Of a stretch of DNA of 18,300 nt, positions 8,289 to 15,137 are shown one piece after another (position 1 is the first letter of the stretch; each line of letters opens with the position of its first letter). The notes under the pieces are model-generated. The model saw nothing but the letters and a program-made list of their open reading frames with translations. It made no database searches and had not been told where the DNA came from. The DNA comes from Cyanobacteria bacterium RUI128 (lineage in GTDB: Bacteria > Cyanobacteriota > Vampirovibrionia > Gastranaerophilales > Gastranaerophilaceae): NCBI GenBank assembly GCA_024695725.1, contig JAILHQ010000099.1, positions 1-18,300 of the forward strand, given 5' to 3'. A program made the position numbers and the translations under genes.

Positions 8289-9368
8289 ATGTCTATAGTA
8301 TCAGCAGGCTCAGAAATTTTATCCCATAACATAAAAGGCAGTTCAACAAGATTTGCAACAGAAGCCGGCAAAGTTGCACGCAGTCTTAACAGAATTGCGC
8401 AGAGATCCGGTAAAGCTGACAGAATGGCATACACCTTCCCAAAGGCAACACCGGAAGACTTACTAAGACTTACATCCAAAAAAATAGAAGACAGTTATAA
8501 ACGTGTTACCTGGACAAATCCAAATGATAATAAGGTATATCACATCTTGGAAGAGGGCAGAAAAGGTGGAAAAATTCAGGTAAGAATCTTAAACAGTGAA
8601 GGCGAGTTTGTTAAAAATGCTGAGCTTGAGCCTAAGAATATAGTAATTTTTGATAACTTCTTTAGTCCAAGAGGAGTTACACATGGCGAAATGATGGAAA
8701 CTTTTATAAGAAGATTTAATCCTTTTGCAAATGTAGAAAGACTTGAGCATAAAAAAGGACTTATAGAAAACTTAAGGTATCGAGGAAAACTTCCGATAGG
8801 TCTTGAACTGAAACGATTCCAAACTCTGGAAAGTCAAGTTGAAAAAGGTAAAAAAGTTGATTATATATCTATGTCAGAAACTCATCTTGTGGATATAGAA
8901 GATGTTGTAAAAGAAAAAGGAAGTGTTCAACAGAAATATGTTGCTCAAAGTCCGTACATTCGCGAAATAGAACCTATCTTCAAAAGGCTGATGTCATCAG
9001 GTACACGTATTATTGAAGCTGCAGGCAATGAAGCAAATTTCGCAAAAGAAGTAGTATCTGACAGGCTGGCAATAGAAGGTGTTGAAGGCGTAGGCTCACT
9101 AAAAGGACGTCGTATCGCACAGGATTCCTGCTCAAGAAACAGTGTATTTACCCAGCACTATGAACAAAGAAATTATTCTGCACAATTAGTCACTGATGAA
9201 AACGGCAAGGCTTTAGGGGTAAATCTTACCGGTCAAAGCGGTGTAGATCTTCCTCTGAATTGGAAAACAAAGAAACTTGTAGGACGTAAATTCGGCGGGA
9301 CTTCTTATGCCGTACCTGTAAGGGTTGCCAAGCTTGCTCTTAATGATATGATGCAGGGAATTATTTAG
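8289..9368 (+). CDS. Divergent subtilisin-fold (S8-like) protein, apparently cytoplasmic
   Basis: All three catalytic positions of a subtilase can be matched in order, although overall similarity is low. The Asp is in NIVIFDNF (D122). The His is in THGEMMETF (H132), unusually close to the Asp. The Ser is in FGGTSYAVPVRVAK (S339), matching the family's GTSxAxP motif. The oxyanion-hole Asn fits EAAGNEA (N247), and DYISMSE (191-197) matches the strand usually written as inmSlG. The protein has 359 residues and shows no signal peptide or pro-peptide, so it is probably intracellular. About 120 residues of unknown fold precede the Asp. AAGG lies six bases before the ATG. The helicase gene follows within 33-66 bp without a terminator, so co-transcription is likely. 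It could be an active protease or a degenerate, non-catalytic member. Confidence 0.7.
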   Translation: MSIVSAGSEILSHNIKGSSTRFATEAGKVARSLNRIAQRSGKADRMAYTFPKATPEDLLRLTSKKIEDSYKRVTWTNPNDNKVYHILEEGRKGGKIQVRILNSEGEFVKNAELEPKNIVIFDNFFSPRGVTHGEMMETFIRRFNPFANVERLEHKKGLIENLRYRGKLPIGLELKRFQTLESQVEKGKKVDYISMSETHLVDIEDVVKEKGSVQQKYVAQSPYIREIEPIFKRLMSSGTRIIEAAGNEANFAKEVVSDRLAIEGVEGVGSLKGRRIAQDSCSRNSVFTQHYEQRNYSAQLVTDENGKALGVNLTGQSGVDLPLNWKTKKLVGRKFGGTSYAVPVRVAKLALNDMMQGII

Positions 9369-9434
9369 TATTCTTGCTCAAATCGATAAAACATGTCATA
9401 ATTGAATAGTAACAGTTGGCAGTTGAGATTTTTT

Positions 9435-11738
9435 ATGATAGGTTTCCCGTTTGAATTAGATGAATTTCAGAAAGATGCATGTAAATGTATCGAAAATAAG
9501 GAAAGCGTTGTTGTATGTGCCCCTACGGGTGCAGGTAAAACCGTTATTGCAGAATTCGCTATCCAGCTTGCTTTAGAAAACGGTGAACGCATATTCTATA
9601 CAACTCCCCTGAAAGCATTATCAAATCAGAAGTTCTACGATTTCGGGCGGAAATACGGCTCCGATAAAGTCGGTTTGCTGACCGGCGACACCTCAATTAA
9701 CCGTAACGGGCAAATTGTCGTTATGACAACAGAAGTCTTCAGAAATATGCTCTATTGTACGAATTTTGGTTCAATATCAGACAATATGAATAATGTACGA
9801 TATGTCGTTCTTGATGAAGTTCACTATATGAACGATGAACAGCGCGGAACGGTTTGGGAAGAAAGTATCATATACTGTCCGACTGATGTTCAGATTATTG
9901 CATTGTCTGCAACTGTTGCTAATGCGGAACAGCTTACCCAGTGGATAAATACGGTTCATTCAAAAACAACTCTGATAAATACCGATTTCCGCCCTGTTCC
10001 TCTGAGGTACTACTATTTTGACAGTTCACAGCCTGACAGGCTCCTTCCGTTACTCACTCCGGGCGGGGTGCTTAATAGAAAAATAAGACCCGAAAAAAAA
10101 GATTTTAAAAGGGGCCCGAGAGGGAAAGCACAGCAGAAAAGTCATGTGAAAGAAGTTGTAAGAAACCTGTATAACAATGATATGCTCCCTGCAATATATT
10201 TCACGTTTTCGCGTAAAAAATGTGATGAGCAGATGGAAAAATGTGTTTCCCTTGAGCTTGTTACAAAAGAAGAGCAGGAAAGAATAAAACAGGTAATAGA
10301 CGATTTTCTGATAGATAACCCTTATCTGTACAACAATAAGCACATGGAATATTTACTCCAGGGTGTGGCATCACACCACGCGGGGCTTTTGCCGAGCTGG
10401 AAATTATTAGTTGAAAAATTGTTCCAGGAAGGGTTGATAAAAGTTGTTTTTGCAACGGAAACACTTGCAGCAGGTATAAATATGCCTGCACGTTCTACGG
10501 TCATAAGTTCTATCAGCAAAAGAACAGACAGCGGACACAGAACTCTTACCCCAAGTGAGTTTTTACAGATGTCGGGGCGTGCGGGACGCCGAGGTATGGA
10601 CGAAGTCGGGTATGTTACCATAGTTGGAACCCCATTTCAGTCACCTCAGGAGGTCGCAGAGTTAGTTCTCTCTGATGCAAATCCGTTGGAAAGCCGTTTC
10701 GCACCAAGTTATTCTATGGTTCTGAACCTGCTTCAAAGGTTTACTATGGATGAGGCAAAAGAGCTTATTCTGAAGAGTTTTGGGTATTTTTCATCAAGCT
10801 CAAGGCTGGAAGGGCTTCAGGCCATGATTGATCAGAACGACAAAAAATTAAAAGAAATATCCGATTTTGTGTGTCCGTACAAATATACAACTGACGATTT
10901 GATTGAATATAACAAGGTTCGCGATAACTACGTTCAGAACAGGCGGGTTATGAAAACCATATACCGTCAGGAAAAGGGCAAGAAAAGACCGCTTTCCCCT
11001 GAGGCTGTTGAGTTCGAAAAATTCGTCAAATCGCTGTTAAACAAAATGCACGAGTTTCAGTGTGGTCAGTGTAACAGATACAAAAAGCACATGAAAGAGG
11101 TTGATCTCATTGAACGTTACAGAAAACGTGCTAGCTATCTGAACAAGGAGATGGAGGCTCAAAAAGATATCTTCTGGAATAAATTTGTTGCTCACAGAAA
11201 TGTTCTTGCACATTATGAGTATCTTAAAGACGATTTTCCTACAGATAAGGGTAAAACCGGTTCTCAGATACGTTCGGAAAATGAATTGTTTATTGCTGAA
11301 ATAATCTTCTCTAATGTACTGGAAGGGCTTACCCCTGCAGAGCTTGCCTCTGTTATTTGCTCAATTACAACCGAAGATTTAAGGGTTGAATCAGGGCTTG
11401 GACTCCCTCTTTCTCCGAACGTCAGAAAAACACTTAACAAAATAAAAGATATAAGACGGAAACTTGAAAAAGTACAGAATGATAACAAGGTTGAAGACGT
11501 TATGTATATCAACTCGTATTATTCTCCTTTGATAGAACTCTGGGTTGTAGGAGAAGAGTGGGAAGAAATAATGAATCAAGCGGGTGATACCGGTGAAGGT
11601 GATATCGTCCGCTGCTTTAAACGTGTTGTTGATGTACTCAGACAATTTACAACTATTGATAATGTTTCTGAATCTCTTGTGTTTACAGCGCGTGAGGCAA
11701 TCAATGCTATCCTGCGTGAACCAATTGATGTTGATTAG
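9435..11738 (+). CDS. Ski2-like superfamily II RNA helicase with DSHCT-type C-terminus
   Basis: ATP-dependent helicase of the Ski2/Mtr4 type, found among bacteria in cyanobacteria and a few other groups; a role in RNA handling is inferred from the family. Motifs in order (numbered from the upstream TTG at 9402): FPFELDEFQ (Q-motif region, 15-23), APTGAGKT (40-47), DEVH (138-141), LSATV (168-172), then ASHHAGLLP, ETLAAGINMP and QMSGRAGRRG. The C-terminal third has the helical DSHCT-like pattern (ELFIAEIIFSNVLEGLTPAE). A CGQC pair (543-546 from ATG 9435) sits in the linker and may bind metal. ATG 9435 gives 767 residues and starts just before the conserved FPFELDEFQ. TTG 9402 would add 11 residues. 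Neither has a strong ribosome site. It lies just downstream of the subtilase-like gene, probably in one transcript. Confidence 0.88.
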   Translation: MIGFPFELDEFQKDACKCIENKESVVVCAPTGAGKTVIAEFAIQLALENGERIFYTTPLKALSNQKFYDFGRKYGSDKVGLLTGDTSINRNGQIVVMTTEVFRNMLYCTNFGSISDNMNNVRYVVLDEVHYMNDEQRGTVWEESIIYCPTDVQIIALSATVANAEQLTQWINTVHSKTTLINTDFRPVPLRYYYFDSSQPDRLLPLLTPGGVLNRKIRPEKKDFKRGPRGKAQQKSHVKEVVRNLYNNDMLPAIYFTFSRKKCDEQMEKCVSLELVTKEEQERIKQVIDDFLIDNPYLYNNKHMEYLLQGVASHHAGLLPSWKLLVEKLFQEGLIKVVFATETLAAGINMPARSTVISSISKRTDSGHRTLTPSEFLQMSGRAGRRGMDEVGYVTIVGTPFQSPQEVAELVLSDANPLESRFAPSYSMVLNLLQRFTMDEAKELILKSFGYFSSSSRLEGLQAMIDQNDKKLKEISDFVCPYKYTTDDLIEYNKVRDNYVQNRRVMKTIYRQEKGKKRPLSPEAVEFEKFVKSLLNKMHEFQCGQCNRYKKHMKEVDLIERYRKRASYLNKEMEAQKDIFWNKFVAHRNVLAHYEYLKDDFPTDKGKTGSQIRSENELFIAEIIFSNVLEGLTPAELASVICSITTEDLRVESGLGLPLSPNVRKTLNKIKDIRRKLEKVQNDNKVEDVMYINSYYSPLIELWVVGEEWEEIMNQAGDTGEGDIVRCFKRVVDVLRQFTTIDNVSESLVFTAREAINAILREPIDVD

Positions 11739-11886
11739 GTCTTAAATGGGTTAATTTTAAATGTGTGATTTTGATGAATGTTTCGTATCGGTTAAATACG
11801 ATGAAATGTTCGAAAAAAATTGTGAGGTGGATTGAATGTGGTATTATAATTTATTTTTGTTTTTGTGTAGGTAAAATCTGTTTTTT

Positions 11887-11954
11887 ATACAATAAGGGCA
11901 ATTCCGGGTAGAAGGGGTGGGTAGATTGGATAAAAAGAATTGCCCCTTTTGTAT
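11887..11954 (+). other. Long G-rich-loop hairpin overlapping a G-quadruplex motif
   Basis: ATACAA plus AAGGGCAATTC (11887-11904, one bulged T) pairs with GAATTGCCCCTT plus TTGTAT (11937-11954, one bulged C), giving about 17 bp around a 32-nt loop. The GGG of the 5' arm and three runs in the loop (11896-11898, 11906-11908, 11914-11917, 11919-11921; gaps 7, 5 and 1) form a canonical G3+N1-7 quadruplex motif. Stem and quadruplex would compete for the first GGG. It lies about 150 bp after the helicase stop and may act as its terminator, although the T-tract is only four bases. A TATAAT at 11845-11850 could alternatively start a short RNA of about 95 nt ending here. Confidence 0.5.
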
Positions 11955-12032
11955 TAAAAATCTGCATTATAATTCAATAACCATGATAAGTACACGATTA
12001 TCTGTTTTATTTGTTTTATCGTATGGTTCAAA

Positions 12033-12365
12033 TTAGCAATATGCTCTGAAACCGCGATTAGGACCGTAAGTGCAAGAACTGTAAGTATAAATTCTGCCAA
12101 CGAGTGATGGAGAAGTGTAGTGAGAGTAGCCGCCGTAGTTATAACCACGGTTAACTGCCCAGCCGCCATCGACTAATGAGTTTAAGCAGGTTGGTTGACT
12201 TGGATCGAAGAAGCAGGTGCGTAAATAACCTGTGCTTGGAATTGCTGACAAGTTACGTCTGTAACCGAAACCCCAGCGGCCAAAAAGGCCCAAGTTGCAT
12301 CTTGTGCTTAATGCTAAACCAAAACCGAATCCGCTTAAAAATCCACTCATTTTAAATTTCCCCAT
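12033..12365 (-). CDS. Small Gly/Tyr/Cys-rich protein, 110 residues
   Basis: Unrecognised protein of low-complexity composition. The N-terminal third is rich in Gly and Phe (GFLSGFGFGLAL). The middle and C-terminal parts are rich in Gly, Tyr, Asn and Ser (NRGYNYGGYSHY), with five cysteines including the last residue (near positions 23, 51, 60, 98 and 110). GGGG sites stand before both ATG 12365 (five-base spacing) and an in-frame ATG at 12350, so the start is either; the shorter form has 105 residues. No cleavable signal is evident, although the N-terminus is hydrophobic. The composition suggests a structural, surface or self-assembling protein rather than an enzyme. It follows the CHAP gene on the same strand, with an 87-bp gap holding a possible promoter and an HLR1-like repeat. 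Other frames here are also open, so the coding call rests on the ribosome site and composition. Confidence 0.6.
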   Translation of the reverse strand: MGKFKMSGFLSGFGFGLALSTRCNLGLFGRWGFGYRRNLSAIPSTGYLRTCFFDPSQPTCLNSLVDGGWAVNRGYNYGGYSHYTSPSLVGRIYTYSSCTYGPNRGFRAYC

Positions 12366-12429
12366 TTAATCCCCGTACTATATAAAAGTATTTTTTGATT
12401 TGAGAATTGCCTTTTTGGGTTGGTTTCGC

Positions 12430-12447
12430 TTAACATTTCTTTACAAT
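12430..12447 (-). promoter_or_regulatory. HLR1/WalR-like direct repeat before the Gly/Tyr/Cys-rich gene
   Basis: On the plus strand TTAACATT, TC, TTTACAAT. On the minus (coding) strand this reads TGTAAA-GAAA-TGTTAA, a direct repeat with a 10-bp period. It differs by one base from the cyanobacterial RpaB consensus [GT]TTACAWWNN[GT]TTACAWW. It lies 65-82 bp upstream of ATG 12365, with a possible -10 (TATAGT) near 12380. Sequence match only; the regulator is inferred. Confidence 0.4.
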
Positions 12448-12452
12448 ATCTG

Positions 12453-14777
12453 CTAAGTTGCCATAAAACCGGCTGCTTGAGACATTTTGTATTTTCTATT
12501 ACATTCTTTTACCTGATTACTGCAGTTGCCTTCAATTGTGTCGAATGTGTTATCAGAATACACTTTCGAAACAATACCCGTATGTGATTTCCAGAATACA
12601 GCGTATCCCGGTTTAATATTGCTTGCATTTGCCTCGCTACCGGAGATAAATTTTCCTTTACTCTTAGCAAAACTCATCAGACCGGGAACAGAGTTTTTGT
12701 ACGCACCTGTTAAATCAACTCCGGCTTCCATTAATACCGAAGATACGAATGCAGCACACCATGGCATTGAACGTGAACTCCAGTTCATGCCGACTTTTTG
12801 CCAGAATATATCTGCACTTCCGTTATTTTCGTTTAATCCAATGTATTTTGATGCAATATTAACTATTCCGGAAGTATCCTGATATTGCGAAGCTGCATAA
12901 TTTCCTTCTGCAACACCCAAAGTTTGGGAAGCACTTTTTAATCTGGCTCTTGCTGAGGTTATTTCGCCAGTTGTGGTTTCAACTGCAGTTGTAAATTTTG
13001 TACTATATTCATTCTTCGCGGTATCATAAGAGGTTTTTGCATCAGATAACCCTGAAAGTCCTGAATTTGTTCTAACCGCATTTTCAATTTTTTCGTTAAG
13101 TTTTCTGTCAGCTTCTTCGTATAACGCTTTTGCTCTGTTACGTTCCTCTTTTAATTGGTTTAGAGCTTCAGTATTGTTGATAGTTCTTTCTAAATTTTCT
13201 TTTTCTCTGGTTAAGTCAGCTAACTCTTCGGTTACTTTGGTAATCATTTCTGTTACTTTTGTCGCATCACTACTCGTTGAGCGATTGCTTTCCAGGTTTT
13301 GTTTTTTCTCTGTTAAAGCAGTTATTTTTTCGTTAATGATAGTTAAAGCGCTGCCGGAAATACCACTGTTTGATTCGAATTGCGCAACCGATTTACATTT
13401 CTGGTAATAGTCCTTCTCAAGCCTGTCGACTTCTTTTTTGTCATTTCGCAGTTCGTTTGCAAGGGATGTTTTACCACCGTTCGCAAGTACGGTGCAGATT
13501 GCCTCGAAACCTTGATCTCTTTTTTCTTTGGCTTTTTTTACATCCTCGTTTGTACCGTCATATATACCATATAACTGTGTTTCTTTTGCGGTAAGTTCGT
13601 CTTTTGCTTGTTGGACATTTTGTTTAAGCTCTTTAATCTTTGCTTCATTAGAAGCCTGATTATCGATAGCACCGTCATTTCCTGTTATCGCTGTTGCAGG
13701 ACCAACATCACTGCTACCTCCGCCTGCAGCTTCTTTTGCTTTTGCAATTTTTATTGCTTCAGCACGTTTTTTAGCTTCGGCAATTAATTTTTTCTCAAGT
13801 ATTTCAGCCTCTTTTGCGGCAATTTGAGCATCAAGTGCCTTTATCTCGGCTTTCGCACCTTCAATATCCGACAATGCTGCAGCTTTTTGAGTCTCAAACT
13901 TTTGGACTTCGTCCTGATATTTCTTTGTTGCATCGTTATATTCGTTTAACGCTCTTTTTACCGTTTCGTCTCTTGTTGCAAGCACTTTTGCATCAAGTTC
14001 CTGTTTCTTTTGTTCAAGCTCTTGTTTCTTTCTTTCAAGTTCGTCCTTTTTCTGCTCTTCTGCTTTTAGTTGGTCTTCCAGACTCTTTTTAGAAGTTTCC
14101 AGAGTTAATTTCTGTGCTTCTTCATGACCTTTTTGAGCCTGATATTGCTCTATTTTTGCTCTGATTCCGTCCTTGTTTTCTTCGCCTTCAGTATTCTGTA
14201 ACTGAGTTCTGAATTCTGAGATTTTTGAAGAAAGTGAAGAAATCAGCGATTCCTTTGCCGATATTTTGTTTGAGGTTTCCTCGATATTTATTTTTCGTTC
14301 CTGGATAACAACTTCTGTTTGTCCAATGTTTTCCCTCGTTTCACTGAGATTTGTTTCTGTTTCTTTAATCTCTTCTTTTATTGCTTTAACTTCTTCGTTT
14401 TGAGATTCATCAACAGCCTTAAGATAAGCTTCTTGCTTTGCGTTCATATCGTCTTTGAGTACGCTGAGAGTTGGCTCAGTGCCTGTCGTAATTTGTTCAT
14501 ATTCGGCAACAGCATTATTCAGCCGCGTGCCAACTGTTTCACGTCTTTCTTTTAATTCTCTTAATTCAGCCGTTGCAGGATCATTCAAAGAAAATTCGTC
14601 CGTTACAGTCGGCGTATTTTGCGGGTTGCTTATTGTTTCGGGCAGCCTCGAAGTTGCTGATACATCTTGCGCTCTGCTTACTTGGCCTGCTCCACCGGAA
14701 GATTGCACTCCGCCGATTGCAGGTGTATCGTTGCCATCATTATGTTTGAACCAGGGGATATTGTCTAAAAAACCCAT
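12453..14777 (-). CDS. Coiled-coil protein with C-terminal CHAP peptidoglycan hydrolase domain
   Basis: 774 residues. After an acidic, Gly/Ser-rich N-terminus (about 1-55), some 550 residues are highly charged coiled coil with Glu/Lys/Gln heptads, for example DELERKKQELEQKKQELDAK. A short low-complexity break (AGGGSSDVG) lies near the middle. The C-terminal 140 residues form a CHAP amidase/endopeptidase domain: catalytic Cys in PWCAAF (C674), His in KSHTGIV, and an Asn/Glu region in TIEGN. Coiled coil plus hydrolase resembles PcsB and CwlO, which act in cell separation and wall growth. Unlike those, no Sec signal peptide is visible, so export, if any, is by another route. ATG 14777 is chosen because AAAGAGG lies six bases upstream; a longer frame to 14828 has no such site. 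An HLR1/WalR-like repeat precedes its promoter. Confidence 0.88.
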   Translation of the reverse strand: MGFLDNIPWFKHNDGNDTPAIGGVQSSGGAGQVSRAQDVSATSRLPETISNPQNTPTVTDEFSLNDPATAELRELKERRETVGTRLNNAVAEYEQITTGTEPTLSVLKDDMNAKQEAYLKAVDESQNEEVKAIKEEIKETETNLSETRENIGQTEVVIQERKINIEETSNKISAKESLISSLSSKISEFRTQLQNTEGEENKDGIRAKIEQYQAQKGHEEAQKLTLETSKKSLEDQLKAEEQKKDELERKKQELEQKKQELDAKVLATRDETVKRALNEYNDATKKYQDEVQKFETQKAAALSDIEGAKAEIKALDAQIAAKEAEILEKKLIAEAKKRAEAIKIAKAKEAAGGGSSDVGPATAITGNDGAIDNQASNEAKIKELKQNVQQAKDELTAKETQLYGIYDGTNEDVKKAKEKRDQGFEAICTVLANGGKTSLANELRNDKKEVDRLEKDYYQKCKSVAQFESNSGISGSALTIINEKITALTEKKQNLESNRSTSSDATKVTEMITKVTEELADLTREKENLERTINNTEALNQLKEERNRAKALYEEADRKLNEKIENAVRTNSGLSGLSDAKTSYDTAKNEYSTKFTTAVETTTGEITSARARLKSASQTLGVAEGNYAASQYQDTSGIVNIASKYIGLNENNGSADIFWQKVGMNWSSRSMPWCAAFVSSVLMEAGVDLTGAYKNSVPGLMSFAKSKGKFISGSEANASNIKPGYAVFWKSHTGIVSKVYSDNTFDTIEGNCSNQVKECNRKYKMSQAAGFMAT

Positions 14778-14842
14778 TATAAACCTCTTTTCTTTAAGCA
14801 CACGTAGCCTTATTGCTAATAACGGCATTTTTCAAGTAATCT

Positions 14843-14871
14843 TTAATAGAATCGGCTATTCTTCTTTAAAA
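14843..14871 (-). promoter_or_regulatory. Candidate promoter of the CHAP gene
   Basis: On the minus strand TTTTAA (14871-14866), a 17-bp spacer and TATTAA (14848-14843). It directly adjoins the upstream TGTAAC repeat. The implied leader is about 60 nt. Confidence 0.4.
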
Positions 14872-14890
14872 TGTTACAATGCGTTACACT
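14872..14890 (-). promoter_or_regulatory. HLR1/WalR-like direct repeat before the CHAP gene
   Basis: On the plus strand GTTACAAT, GC, GTTACACT. On the coding (minus) strand this reads TGTAAC-GCAT-TGTAAC. Both hexamers are identical with a 10-bp period, and 15 of 16 defined positions fit the RpaB HLR1 consensus [GT]TTACAWWNN[GT]TTACAWW. Each half also fits TGTWAH, the half-site of WalR in Firmicutes (there with N5). It sits just upstream of the -35 region, where an activator would bind. Confidence 0.55.
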
Positions 14891-15037
14891 AATTTCGTAT
14901 GCAGAAGAAAAATTATAGAAGACTTGTATCGTCAGGATATTTTTTGATCATAAATCCTGTATTTCAGCTCAGTATTTGTTTTTTAGCAGTTTCAACAATG
15001 TTAATGTTTTATATTATTGATTTTCACTCAAACGCTA

Positions 15038-15065
15038 TTGACAACTTAAATTGAGAGTATAAAAT
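15038..15065 (+). promoter_or_regulatory. tuf promoter
   Basis: A perfect TTGACA (15038-15043), a 16-bp spacer and TAAAAT (15060-15065). The leader is about 66 nt. It contains two small overlapping AU-rich inverted repeats: AGTTTA/TAAACT at 15075-15092, and AACTTTATAAAGTT at 15089-15102. Confidence 0.65.
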
Positions 15066-15125
15066 ATAACTATGAGTTTAGAGAGTTAAACTTTATAAAG
15101 TTAGTAGTATATAGTAAAAGAAAAG

Positions 15126-15137
15126 GAGATTAATCTC
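15126..15137 (+). promoter_or_regulatory. Palindrome joining the tuf ribosome site to its start codon
   Basis: AAGGAG (15123-15128) is the ribosome site, nine bases before ATG 15138. GAGATTAATCTC (15126-15137) is a perfect 12-bp palindrome that overlaps the GAG of that site and ends at the base before ATG. As RNA it could fold GAGA/UCUC with a UUAA loop. Confidence 0.4.

Noticed and set aside
8180..8479. Minus-strand 99-codon ORF before and within the subtilase-like gene
   Set aside because: Most of it is antisense to the 8289 coding region and it would disrupt the divergent promoter region; no ribosome site.
11954..12169. Minus-strand 71-codon ORF overlapping the Gly/Tyr/Cys-rich gene
   Set aside because: It lies in another frame of the same region and has no ribosome site; the frame with the GGGG site and sensible composition was preferred.
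12526..14892. Several plus-strand ORFs of 64-145 codons opposite the CHAP gene
   Set aside because: They are antisense shadows of a long coiled-coil gene (Glu/Lys-rich codons read in reverse give Phe/Leu/Ser-rich frames) and lack ribosome sites.
14891..15037. Possible tRNA genes upstream of tuf, as in tufB loci
   Set aside because: No cloverleaf, T-loop GGTTC-type box or acceptor pairing could be found by eye.
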